From Campylobacter anatolicus (GTDB lineage: Bacteria; Campylobacterota; Campylobacteria; Campylobacterales; Campylobacteraceae): a stretch of DNA of 64,000 nucleotides. Location: positions 1 through 64,000 of the forward strand of contig NZ_JAGSSY010000001.1 in assembly GCF_018145655.1 (NCBI RefSeq), written 5' to 3'. The position numbers and the translations under genes were made by a program. The notes beneath the pieces are model-generated. The model saw nothing but the letters and a program-made list of their open reading frames with translations. It did not search any database and had not been told where the DNA came from. This document shows, piece by piece, positions 55,001 to 63,602 of this stretch (the first letter of the stretch is position 1; the number at the start of each line of letters is the position of its first letter).

Positions 55001-55978
55001 TTAAAATTTAGCAAATTCTTGCTTAATAGCATCTCTTGAAGCACCGCTACTTAACAATACAATAAGCAAAAGTCTAGCTTTTAATGAAGAGAGCCAACCA
55101 GACATCACACAACCGCATTCTTGTAGCTCTATCTCTGATCCTTTATATCCATATGTTTTAACTGCACATCTACCGCTACTAGTTCTTGAGGCAATAACAA
55201 TTGGTTTTGTAAATTTTTTGATCTCATCCATCATATCGTAAGATACATGTCCAGCCCCAAAACCACTTATAACCATACCTTCAAAGTCTGAATTTTGTAT
55301 AAATTTTATCATTTCACCTTCGTTTTCAAGATAACTTTCAATAATGGCAACCTTTGCGATCTTATCTTTTGGCACTTTATAGATCGTCCGCTCAATCGGT
55401 GCCGATATATAATGTATATCATTCTCTGCAATAATTCCTTGTATGCCACCATTAACAGATACAAATGTTTGAAGAGAAAAAGTATCACTTTTATGAGCCC
55501 ATTTTGCACTATGGACTGTATCATTTAAAACAACCAAAACACCCCTGTTTCTACTTTGCTCGTTTAAAACTGTTAATACACTTGCATAAATATTACCAGC
55601 ACCATCTGAACTAATATTATCTGGATTTCTCATCGCACCTGTTATAACCAAAGGATTTGGCTCATCCCATATTAAATTTAAAAAAAATGCACTCTCTTCA
55701 AGTGTATCAGTGCCTTGTGTTATAATAACACCAATAGCCCCTTGTGCGACCTGTGCTTTTGCCCAATTATACACTTCAATCAGATCTTTTATCTTTATGC
55801 TTCCGCTTGGGATAGCCAATATAGTCCTAGCATTAAACTCTGCCATATTCGTAAGAACCGGTACAGCACCAATAAGATCAGCTGCACTAAAACTAGGCTT
55901 TACACCACCGCTACCGCCATTTGCACTCATACAGATAGTCCCTCCAAGTGCACCAACGGAAATTTTTGGCTTAGACAT
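55001..55978 (-). CDS. L-asparaginase (type I/II family)
   Basis: This 325-residue enzyme starts at ATG 55978 (AAGGAG upstream); an earlier ATG 14 codons upstream lacks a ribosome site. The active-site threonines are in GALGGTICMS (T14) and QGTDTLEESAFFL (TDT near 94), with Lys in AHKSDTFS near 165. GAMRNPDNISSDGAGN is intact. There is no signal peptide, so it is probably cytoplasmic, unlike the periplasmic asparaginases of some Campylobacter. Asparagine hydrolysis would feed aspartate into the fumarate/TCA route. Confidence 0.9.
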   Translation of the reverse strand: MSKPKISVGALGGTICMSANGGSGGVKPSFSAADLIGAVPVLTNMAEFNARTILAIPSGSIKIKDLIEVYNWAKAQVAQGAIGVIITQGTDTLEESAFFLNLIWDEPNPLVITGAMRNPDNISSDGAGNIYASVLTVLNEQSRNRGVLVVLNDTVHSAKWAHKSDTFSLQTFVSVNGGIQGIIAENDIHYISAPIERTIYKVPKDKIAKVAIIESYLENEGEMIKFIQNSDFEGMVISGFGAGHVSYDMMDEIKKFTKPIVIASRTSSGRCAVKTYGYKGSEIELQECGCVMSGWLSSLKARLLLIVLLSSGASRDAIKQEFAKF

Positions 55979-56076
55979 AACATTTCTCCTTAGCTTAAAA
56001 TTTAAAAAATTATAACACACTTTATAATTTTTTTATAATTATACATTAAATATTATATATAATATATTAAAAATAT

Positions 56077-56087
56077 TGTATAATACA
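56077..56087. promoter_or_regulatory. Candidate GntR operator in the asparaginase-transporter intergenic region
   Basis: TGTATAATACA is a palindrome around one central A, the shape of FadR-type operators. A matching half site, ATTATACA, lies at 56038-56045, and ATACATTA recurs at 56041 and at 54966 before the regulator gene. Confidence 0.4.
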
Positions 56088-56121
56088 CAAAATATAAAAT
56101 TTTTTATATTGGAGGTATAAA

Positions 56122-57402
56122 ATGTTAGTAGCTGCACAATGTGTTATGGTTTTAACACTTTTATTAATGATAAGCGGTAAAACTCCGTTATACACAACGG
56201 CAATAGTTGGCTCAGCCATAAGTGCACTTGTGGCGGGCTTACCCATTATAGGCCCAAAAGATACGATATCGCTTACATCTTTAATTAATAGTGGTCTAAA
56301 CCCCGTTATTGCTGATATGACAGGTATCTTGATGTTTATCGGAGTTATGCAAGCAAGTGGTTTTATGGATAGCATTATTCGTGCTATCGTAAGACTTGGT
56401 AATAAGCTTGGCGGAGGTGGAGGCGTAGCCGTTGCTGGCGGTGTGACAGCTGGTGTTATAGGTATGTTAACAGGCTTTACGCAACCAGCCATAACTGCTG
56501 TGATTACAGGAACGGCATCTATGAAACTTGGAGTTGATCCGCACAGATCAGCAGGTATCCATGGACACGCTGGAATACTTGGTAATTATGGTGGTTTTAC
56601 TCATCCAACACAAGTTGCGGTCATAGCAGTTACAAATATCGGTTTTGGCATTATAAACGTCATTGGCGTTTTAGTAAGTTTATCGGTTTTTGCTTGTGCG
56701 TTTTTTAGATTAAAAAAGCAACAAAAACAAGAAGGAGTACAAATTCTAAAAGATGATATTGAAAAAATAGTAAAAGAATTTGAATATAATGAAAAAAGCA
56801 TACCTACTTTTAAAGCATTTTTACCATTTTTAATGCTTTTTATGGGATTTATATTGGGTTATCCAGTATTTATTGTAGGTGTTGCAAGTGCCATATTTAC
56901 CATACTTCTCTCAACGATAAATTTTAAAAATGGCGAACAGCATATGCTTGAAGGAGTAAGTAAAATAGCAATTCCATTAGTCGCCACTATTGGATTTTTG
57001 TTTATGAGTGCGACAATAAAACAAATCGGACTAGCAAAAGTTATTGCCGATATTTTTACGCCAATGCTAACATACGCACCACTTCAAACAATGCTTATCG
57101 TTTCAGCTTTGGCTGGGCTTATAACACAAAGTAATGCCGCATCAGTTGCAATAACTATACCATTTTTACAAGCTGCTCTTGCATTAGGTACTGCCGATCC
57201 TTTGCCACTTGCAGTTATGGCTGCTGGTGGAAGTGCAATGCTGCAATATTATTTAACAGGTGGTCCAGTCGCGGCTCTTGCAACCGTAATACCGGTCATC
57301 TCTGGCTCTAATCTTGTTAAAGCAAATAAATTTCAAAGACCAAATATGCTCTTTGGTTTAGTTGTATTGTTTGTATTATCTATCGTATTTATGTTTTTAT
57401 AG
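56122..57402 (+). CDS. Ion-transporter superfamily carrier, GntP-like
   Basis: This 426-residue protein has about eleven TM segments and the look of the ion-transporter (GntP/CitMHS-like) superfamily: TGILMFIGVMQASGFMDSIIRA, GGVTAGVIGMLTGFTQPAITA and a late GLITQSNAASVAITIPF. A cytoplasmic loop rich in Lys and Glu (about 193-220) divides it. A GGAGG site precedes the ATG. It is divergent from the asparaginase gene; asparagine, aspartate or a related acid is the most likely cargo, inferred from context only. A strong terminator follows. Confidence 0.65.
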   Translation: MLVAAQCVMVLTLLLMISGKTPLYTTAIVGSAISALVAGLPIIGPKDTISLTSLINSGLNPVIADMTGILMFIGVMQASGFMDSIIRAIVRLGNKLGGGGGVAVAGGVTAGVIGMLTGFTQPAITAVITGTASMKLGVDPHRSAGIHGHAGILGNYGGFTHPTQVAVIAVTNIGFGIINVIGVLVSLSVFACAFFRLKKQQKQEGVQILKDDIEKIVKEFEYNEKSIPTFKAFLPFLMLFMGFILGYPVFIVGVASAIFTILLSTINFKNGEQHMLEGVSKIAIPLVATIGFLFMSATIKQIGLAKVIADIFTPMLTYAPLQTMLIVSALAGLITQSNAASVAITIPFLQAALALGTADPLPLAVMAAGGSAMLQYYLTGGPVAALATVIPVISGSNLVKANKFQRPNMLFGLVVLFVLSIVFMFL

Positions 57403-57406
57403 TATA

Positions 57407-57431
57407 AAAGGTCTGGTAAAACCAGACCTTT
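57407..57431 (+). terminator. Rho-independent terminator after the transporter gene
   Basis: AAAGGTCTGGT and ACCAGACCTTT make a perfect 11-bp stem around AAA, followed by TAATCTAATTTTATTTTTTT. Confidence 0.85.
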
Positions 57432-57503
57432 TAATCTAATTTTATTTTTTTCAAACCAAATTTGTGTAAAATACTAAAAATAAAATTTTAGGATTTATAC
57501 ATT

Positions 57504-59228
57504 ATGAGTAGTTGGGACTTAACTGCACTTTTTAAAAACGAACAAGAGCTAGAAAATACAGCAGATTCACTGCAAAATAGGTGTAAAGAATTTAGAAAAT
57601 CATACGAAGGTCGTTTTATAAATTTAAATAAAGATGAGTTTTTAAAATGCCTAGATAAGTATGAAACGCTTGTTGCTGCCATCTCAAAGGTCGGTACTTA
57701 TGCGTTTTTAGTATTTGCCAAAGACACCACCAAAGGAGCATTTTACGCTAAATTTGAAGAAATATGCACAAAAGCACAACAAGATCTACTATTTTTTGAG
57801 ATAAAATTTAACGAACTAGACGAAAAAATACAAAATGAGCTTATAAAAGCCTCAAAAACACACGGCTATTACCTATCAAATTTAAAAGCACACAAGCCAC
57901 ATCAGCTAAGTCTAAAAGAGGAAGAGGTGCTTTTACGCAAAAGCAACACAGGTGCGAGTGCCTTTGCAAGGCTGTTTGATGAGAGTATGAGTGCAATGAG
58001 ATTTAAATTTATGGGGGAAATTCTAAGTGAGGAAGAAATTTTAAGCAAACTTCACAGTTGTGACAGGACTGTGCGAAAAAATGCCGCAAAGTCACTAAGT
58101 CGCGAACTAGCAAAGCACCAACACTTGCTAGGCTACATATATAATATGATAAAAACAGACCTTGCCACAGAATGTGAGCTACGACATTTTGATAATCCGG
58201 AAGCACCACGCCATCTGGATAATCAAATAACACAAAAAAGCGTAGATGCTCTCATAAAAGCGAGTGAGAGTAGCTTTGAGATAGTTCATAAATTTTATGA
58301 GAAAAAGCGTGAAATTTTAGGCCTTGCAAGGCTATATGACTACGATAGATACGCCCCACTTGAAAGCAAAAGTACTAAATTTAACTTTGCAAAATGCCGA
58401 GAGATAGTCTTAGATGCTTTTAATAAATTTAGCCCAGAATTTGGCAAAATAGCACGTGAAGCCTTTGAAAATGGTTGGATAGATGCATATCCAAGCAAGG
58501 GTAAAAGAGGCGGTGCGTTTAGCCATTCAGGCTCAAGCGATTCTCACCCATATATCTTGCTAAATCACACCGACGAACGTCGCGATCTTTTCACACTTGC
58601 TCACGAGTTAGGGCATGCCATACATCAAAAACTAAGCTACAGCGTTAGTTATCTAAACTCAGATACACCGCTAACTACTGCAGAAACTGCATCAGTTTTT
58701 TGCGAGATGCTCGTCTTCGACCACGTTAAAAACGGCTTAAAACCAAAAGAGCGTCAAGCATTATTAGCTTCAAAGATAGAAGATATTTTTGCAACGCTTT
58801 ATCGTCAGATAAACTTTACTACCTTTGAACGCACGATTCACGCACACAAAGGCGAAATCTCACTTGATGATATAAATAAAGTATGGCTAAAAGAGAGCAA
58901 AAATATGTTTGGTAAAAGTGTGAAACTAAACGATTATTACGCAATTTGGTGGAGCTATATACCACACTTCATACACACGCCATTTTATTGCTACGCCTAC
59001 TCATACGCTCAGCTTTTAGTTTTAGCACTTTTTGGACTTTATAAGAGCGAGAAATGCGAAAATTTTGTGCAAATTTATACTGAATTTTTAAGTGCTGGTG
59101 GTAGCCGTAGCCCAAAAGAGCTTGTAGGTATGTTTGGATTTGACATAGATGATGAGAGCTTTTGGCAGATAGGATTGGGCGAAGTTTCAAAACTAGTTAG
59201 CGAATTTAAGGAGATAAAATGCAATTAG
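57504..59228 (+). CDS. pepF: Oligoendopeptidase F
   Basis: This 574-residue M3 metallopeptidase cleaves oligopeptides in the cytoplasm. The zinc motif HELGH is at H367-H371, followed by the downstream Glu in TTAETASVFCEMLVFDH (about residue 394). WDLTALF at the start, the ILLNHTDERRDLFTLAHE segment and WSYIPHFIHTPFYCYAYSYAQLLVLALF are family marks. The gene overlaps the next one by 10 bp and is preceded by TAAAAT, a likely -10, near 57465-57472. Confidence 0.94.
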   Translation: MSSWDLTALFKNEQELENTADSLQNRCKEFRKSYEGRFINLNKDEFLKCLDKYETLVAAISKVGTYAFLVFAKDTTKGAFYAKFEEICTKAQQDLLFFEIKFNELDEKIQNELIKASKTHGYYLSNLKAHKPHQLSLKEEEVLLRKSNTGASAFARLFDESMSAMRFKFMGEILSEEEILSKLHSCDRTVRKNAAKSLSRELAKHQHLLGYIYNMIKTDLATECELRHFDNPEAPRHLDNQITQKSVDALIKASESSFEIVHKFYEKKREILGLARLYDYDRYAPLESKSTKFNFAKCREIVLDAFNKFSPEFGKIAREAFENGWIDAYPSKGKRGGAFSHSGSSDSHPYILLNHTDERRDLFTLAHELGHAIHQKLSYSVSYLNSDTPLTTAETASVFCEMLVFDHVKNGLKPKERQALLASKIEDIFATLYRQINFTTFERTIHAHKGEISLDDINKVWLKESKNMFGKSVKLNDYYAIWWSYIPHFIHTPFYCYAYSYAQLLVLALFGLYKSEKCENFVQIYTEFLSAGGSRSPKELVGMFGFDIDDESFWQIGLGEVSKLVSEFKEIKCN

Positions 59229-59683
59229 ATAATGTTTTAGAAAATCTTTTAGATAACCAAGATTTCGGACTTTTAATGAAGATGCACGTTTATGAATGCA
59301 TTGATTTTTTGCTACAAAATGGTATAAATTTTTCAGTTATGTCTAATCTTCCGCTAGTTAAATTTGAACCTGAACTACCGCCAGAGATAACATCAAACTT
59401 TACTATGCCCGTGATTTTATTTACATTAGCTGGGTATACCTTTGAAAGCGTGAAACTGTCGCAAGAGAGTCTTAGCTTTGAAGCTGGTTTTGGTGCGAAT
59501 AACTACGGTTCTGTTGTATCTATGCCACTCGGTGCGATAGTGCAAATTTTAATAGAAGATAGTCCAATACTCGTAAATTTTGCTATACACAAGTCAAAGC
59601 CGACACAAAAAAGTGAGGCACAAAAGTCAATGTCTGTCTTTATGTCAAATCCTAAAAATAGGGAACTTTTTAACAAAAAATAA
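59219..59683 (+). CDS. Conserved small protein with SspB-like core
   Basis: This 154-residue protein resembles the ClpXP adaptor SspB in outline: an N-terminal helical dimerisation-type part, then a strand core in which LSFEAGFGANNYGSVVSMPL and GAIVQILIED align with the E. coli SspB region around FNARFGG and the VP-AVLAIY strand. A flexible charged tail (KPTQKSEAQKSMSVF) follows, as in SspB. The identity is low and the call is an inference. It starts inside the end of pepF (10-bp overlap), which suggests co-translation. Confidence 0.55.
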   Translation: MQLDNVLENLLDNQDFGLLMKMHVYECIDFLLQNGINFSVMSNLPLVKFEPELPPEITSNFTMPVILFTLAGYTFESVKLSQESLSFEAGFGANNYGSVVSMPLGAIVQILIEDSPILVNFAIHKSKPTQKSEAQKSMSVFMSNPKNRELFNKK

Positions 59684-59744
59684 ATTTATACGGCTACTTT
59701 TAAGCATTTTTGGCTATAATTTAAATAAAAATTTAAAGCTAATT

Positions 59745-61814
59745 ATGAAAGATCTACTTAAAAATTTAAACGACGCACAACGCGAAGCTGCTACGCATAT
59801 CGACGGAGCGATGTTAATACTAGCAGGTGCTGGAAGTGGCAAGACAAAAACGATAACAACACGCCTAGCCTATCTCATAAGTGAAGTCGGTATCGATCCG
59901 GCAAATACTCTGACGCTTACATTTACAAACAAGGCGGCAAATGAAATGAGAAGTCGTGCATTAGCGATGCTACAAAATGCAGACAAGAGCTTCACGCCGT
60001 TGCTTTGCACGTTTCATAAATTTGGTCTACTATTTTTGAAATTTTACATTGATAAGCTCGGTCGTAAAAATAACTTTATAATCATCGATACTGACGATAA
60101 AAAACGTATTTTAAAGAGTTTTGAAAGTCCCCTACCTACATCGATACTAGCAAATGAAATATCAAACTATAAAAACTCACTTTTAAGCGTTGAAGAGATA
60201 CATAAAAACGCTACACTCTTAGGAGATGATCGTGGCAAAGATGGCTTTTATCAAAAAGTCGCCGCTGTGTATGAAAAATACGAAGAATATCTACGTACAA
60301 ACAACCTTGTTGATTTTGATGATCTGCTCGCACTTACGTATAAAATTTTAGATAAAAACGATGATCTAGCTCGTGAAATTTCAAATCGCTACAAATACAT
60401 AATGGTAGATGAATATCAAGATACAAACGATCTTCAGTATAAGCTACTTCGAAAACTATGTCTAACGCACGAAAATATCTGCGTTGTTGGCGATGACGAT
60501 CAAAGTATTTATGGTTGGCGTGGTGCAAAAATTGATAATATATTAAATTTTAAAGATCAGTTCAAAGATACAAAAATAATCCGCCTAGAACAAAACTACC
60601 GCTCAACAGAGGCAATATTAAAAGCAGCAAATGAGCTTATAGATCACAACCGAAATCGTCTTGGTAAAAAGCTAGTTAGTATCAAAGGTAGTGGCGATAG
60701 CGTGATGTTAATAGAGAGTTTTGATGAGAGCATAGAGGCTGGTAAAATCGCAAAAAGTATCAAAGAATTACTAAATAAGGGAGTCTTAGCACCTGATATA
60801 GCGATACTTTATCGCGTAAATGCTCTATCTCGCTCACTTGAAGATGGTCTAAATAAAGAGCATATACCTTATAAAATGGTAGGTGGTGTCAAATTTTATG
60901 AACGTACTGAGATAAAAGATATCATAAGCTACCTGCGTCTAGTAATAAATCAAAACGATGACTTCTCGCTAAAACGCATCATCAACCGCCCAAAACGTGG
61001 GCTTGGAAAGGTTAGCCTTGATAAATTAGAAAAAATGGCGTATGACGGCAAGATATCTATGTTTGATGCGATTTTAGCTATTGATGAAAATGACGAGGCG
61101 TTTAGTAAAAAAATCAAAGCTGCTCTTTTTGAATTTACAGACATCTTAAAAGAGCTTAGCAGAGCAGATGGTTTATATGAGCTTATCGATAAGCTTGAAA
61201 GTAAATTTGGTATCAAAAAATACTACGAAAGTCTCCCAGATGGTGGCGATCGTGCGGCAAATATTGATGAGTTTTACGCTATGCTAAAAGATCAAATCAA
61301 ACAAAATCCGAGCTTTGAGCTAGAAGAATTTTTAAATGAGCTAGCTCTTACTAGTGAGCAAGACAATATAAGTGGCGAAGCTATCAGCATAATGAGCGTT
61401 CATGCGAGTAAAGGGCTTGAGTTTGAATACCTTTTTGTCATCGGTCTTGAAGAGGGATTTTTCCCACTTATCGGTGATGGAAGCGATATCGAAGAGGAAA
61501 GACGCTTGGCATATGTAGCTATCACACGAGCTAAAAAGGCTCTAACACTAAGCTTCGCAAACTCACGCTTTTACAAAGGACAACGCACAAAGCTAAACAA
61601 GAGTAGATTTTTAAGCGAAAGTGGCGTCACAGAAGGCTCACTAGTTATCGAAAAAAGCGATGAGTATAAAAAGGGTGATTTAGTAAAGCATAAAATTTTT
61701 GGTATTGGTCGTGTAACAGCTGTCAGCAAGATAAAAAAAGAGTTTAAGCTCACTATAAATTTTGCAGGTAACGTGCGAGAGATAATGTCAAGCTTCGTTG
61801 AAAAAGCCGTATGA
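59745..61814 (+). CDS. UvrD/PcrA-type ATP-dependent DNA helicase
   Basis: This 689-residue superfamily 1 helicase starts at ATG 59745 (MKDLLKNLNDAQREA), as PcrA and UvrD do; the longer in-frame extension from 59580 overlaps the previous gene and has no family match. Walker A AGAGSGKTKT is at about residues 27-36, Walker B is VDEYQDTND, then GDDDQSIYGWRGA, IIRLEQNYRST, SVHASKGLEFEYLFVIGLEEG and RLAYVAITRAKK. The C-terminal tail has a KHKIFGIGRVTAV Tudor-like element. UvrD, PcrA and Rep are not separable from sequence alone. Confidence 0.92.
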   Translation: MKDLLKNLNDAQREAATHIDGAMLILAGAGSGKTKTITTRLAYLISEVGIDPANTLTLTFTNKAANEMRSRALAMLQNADKSFTPLLCTFHKFGLLFLKFYIDKLGRKNNFIIIDTDDKKRILKSFESPLPTSILANEISNYKNSLLSVEEIHKNATLLGDDRGKDGFYQKVAAVYEKYEEYLRTNNLVDFDDLLALTYKILDKNDDLAREISNRYKYIMVDEYQDTNDLQYKLLRKLCLTHENICVVGDDDQSIYGWRGAKIDNILNFKDQFKDTKIIRLEQNYRSTEAILKAANELIDHNRNRLGKKLVSIKGSGDSVMLIESFDESIEAGKIAKSIKELLNKGVLAPDIAILYRVNALSRSLEDGLNKEHIPYKMVGGVKFYERTEIKDIISYLRLVINQNDDFSLKRIINRPKRGLGKVSLDKLEKMAYDGKISMFDAILAIDENDEAFSKKIKAALFEFTDILKELSRADGLYELIDKLESKFGIKKYYESLPDGGDRAANIDEFYAMLKDQIKQNPSFELEEFLNELALTSEQDNISGEAISIMSVHASKGLEFEYLFVIGLEEGFFPLIGDGSDIEEERRLAYVAITRAKKALTLSFANSRFYKGQRTKLNKSRFLSESGVTEGSLVIEKSDEYKKGDLVKHKIFGIGRVTAVSKIKKEFKLTINFAGNVREIMSSFVEKAV

Positions 61815-62632
61815 ACGCCATTTTTGTCGCTAATAAACCATCAGGGCTTAGCTCAAATCAGTTTTTAAGTAGACTAAAGCGAAAATATGGCGAAAATAAG
61901 GCCGGATATTCCGGCACACTTGATCCATTTGCTAGTGGTTGTTTAATAGTCGCATTTGGTAGCTATACTAAATTTTTTCAGTTTTTAGAAAAATCACCTA
62001 AAATTTATGAAGCAACAATGTGGCTAGGGGCAAAAAGCGAAAGTGGTGATAATGAAAATATAAGCAAAGTAACCTTACTAAAGCCCTTTGCAAACGAGAG
62101 CTTGGAGATAGTACGCAAAAGCTTACTTGGTATTGTAAGCTACACACCACCTAAATTTAGTGCTAAAAATATTGATGGCATAAGAGCGTATAAACTCGCA
62201 CGAAATGGCTATGAATTTGAGCTAAAAACGCAAACTATGCAGGTGTTTAGTTGTGATATTACAAACTATTGTCATCCATTTTTAAGCTTTCGTATTAGTG
62301 TGAGCGAGGGCGGATATATACGTTCATACGCTAAACTTTTTGCACAAAAACTTGGGGTAGACGCAACGCTTAGTGCATTAAAAAGAGTAAGCGAAGGTGA
62401 ATTTAAATTTGAAAACGAGAGATTTTTAGGAATTGACGAGGTATTAAAATTACCTGAAAATGAGTATTTGGGCGATATCAGCGACATAATGGACGGAAAA
62501 AAAATAGATACAACGAAGCTAAAAAACGATAAAAATGGTATATATTTACTAAAATATGATAAATTTATAACCATTATAAAAATAGAAAATAAGATGGTTA
62601 GCTACTGTCTAAATAAGGTTGAAAAATGTTAA
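61811..62632 (+). CDS. truB: tRNA pseudouridine55 synthase
   Basis: This 273-residue enzyme makes pseudouridine 55 in the T-loop of tRNAs. Family marks are FVANKPSGLSSNQFLSRLKRKYG, the catalytic Asp in GYSGTLDPFASGCLIVAFG (near residue 38), YTPPKFSAKNIDGIRAYKLARNG and SEGGYIRSYAKLFAQKLG. The length is slightly below E. coli TruB (314), with a reduced PUA-like C-terminal region. It overlaps the helicase gene by 4 bp and csrA by 7 bp, so translation of this run of genes is coupled. Confidence 0.95.
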   Translation: MNAIFVANKPSGLSSNQFLSRLKRKYGENKAGYSGTLDPFASGCLIVAFGSYTKFFQFLEKSPKIYEATMWLGAKSESGDNENISKVTLLKPFANESLEIVRKSLLGIVSYTPPKFSAKNIDGIRAYKLARNGYEFELKTQTMQVFSCDITNYCHPFLSFRISVSEGGYIRSYAKLFAQKLGVDATLSALKRVSEGEFKFENERFLGIDEVLKLPENEYLGDISDIMDGKKIDTTKLKNDKNGIYLLKYDKFITIIKIENKMVSYCLNKVEKC

Positions 62633-62856
62633 TCCTTTCAAGAAAAGAAAATGAAGAAATTTTATTAGGTGACGATATTAAAATAATAGTTGTCGGTATA
62701 TCTAAAAGTGGTGTAAAACTTGGCATAGAGGCACCCAAAAATACAATGATACTTCGTAGTGAGCTTGCTTATGGTATCAAAAAAGAAAATACTCAAGCAA
62801 GCAAAGATATATCAAATGAAACTTTAGAAGAGTTAGCAAAAAAAATACAAAAATGA
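62626..62856 (+). CDS. csrA: Carbon storage regulator CsrA
   Basis: This 76-residue dimeric RNA-binding protein has LILSRKENEEILLGDDIKI, then VKLGIEAPKNTMILRSEL with the RNA-contacting Arg. It binds GGA motifs in mRNA leaders; in Campylobacter it represses flaA translation and is titrated by FliW. It is longer than E. coli CsrA (61 residues) by a charged C-terminal helix, as is usual in this genus. It overlaps truB by 7 bp and ispE by 4 bp. Confidence 0.96.
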   Translation: MLILSRKENEEILLGDDIKIIVVGISKSGVKLGIEAPKNTMILRSELAYGIKKENTQASKDISNETLEELAKKIQK

Positions 62857-63599
62857 AAAGTTTTGGCAAGATAAATATTTTCTTAAAAGTTGTCGGCACA
62901 CATGGTAATTATCACGAGATATTATCGAGATTTGTGCGATACGATGAGATATTTGATGAGATAAAATTTGAAAAATCAGATAAATTTAGCATAGAAAGTA
63001 ATGTAAATATAGAAAACAATATCATTTTAAAAGCAGTTAATGAGCTTAAAAACGCTGGTTTCGCAAATGAACTTGATGAGTTTTTTAAAACGCATAAGAT
63101 AGTGGTTGAAAAAAATATCCCTATGGGAGCTGGACTTGGCGGTGGTAGTTCAAATGCTGCGACATTTTTACTAATCGCAAATGATGAGTTAAATTTAAAT
63201 CTAAGTCGTGAGCGTTTAAGCCAAATCGGTGCTAATATCGGTGCTGATGTGGCATTTTTTGTAAGTGGTTTTAGGGCAGCAAATGTCAGTGGTATCGGTG
63301 AAATAGTGCGTGAGTTTGATGACGATATACCGAGCTTAGAGCTTTTTACGCCTGACGTTTTTTGCTCAACACCTACAGTCTATAAAAAATTTAGAGATAA
63401 TTTTATACAAAATATCGATCTAAACTTGGCAAATAAATTTATAAATTTAAGCTCGATAGAGCTTTTAAAAAACTATAAAAACAGTGAATTAAACGACCTT
63501 TATAAACCTTGCATCGCTCTGTATCCAGAGCTTAAAATTTATAAAGATAAATTTTTAAGTGGCAGCGGTAGCTCAATGTTTAGTATTAAAAATGGATAA
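62853..63599 (+). CDS. ispE: 4-diphosphocytidyl-2-C-methyl-D-erythritol kinase
   Basis: This 248-residue GHMP kinase phosphorylates CDP-methylerythritol, step four of the MEP pathway (step six, ispG, is also in this window). The GHMP loop KNIPMGAGLGGGSSNAATFLL lies near residue 90, preceded by a GKINIFLKVVGT start with the catalytic Lys, and GADVAFFVSGFRA follows. The C-terminal end FLSGSGSSMFSI is the last GHMP motif. The length is a little short compared with E. coli (283). Its start overlaps csrA by 4 bp (ATGA). Confidence 0.93.
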   Translation: MKSFGKINIFLKVVGTHGNYHEILSRFVRYDEIFDEIKFEKSDKFSIESNVNIENNIILKAVNELKNAGFANELDEFFKTHKIVVEKNIPMGAGLGGGSSNAATFLLIANDELNLNLSRERLSQIGANIGADVAFFVSGFRAANVSGIGEIVREFDDDIPSLELFTPDVFCSTPTVYKKFRDNFIQNIDLNLANKFINLSSIELLKNYKNSELNDLYKPCIALYPELKIYKDKFLSGSGSSMFSIKNG

Positions 63600-63602
63600 A
63601 AA

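Noticed and set aside
59580-59744. Longer start of the helicase frame
   Set aside because: It overlaps the preceding gene and the family start is at 59745.
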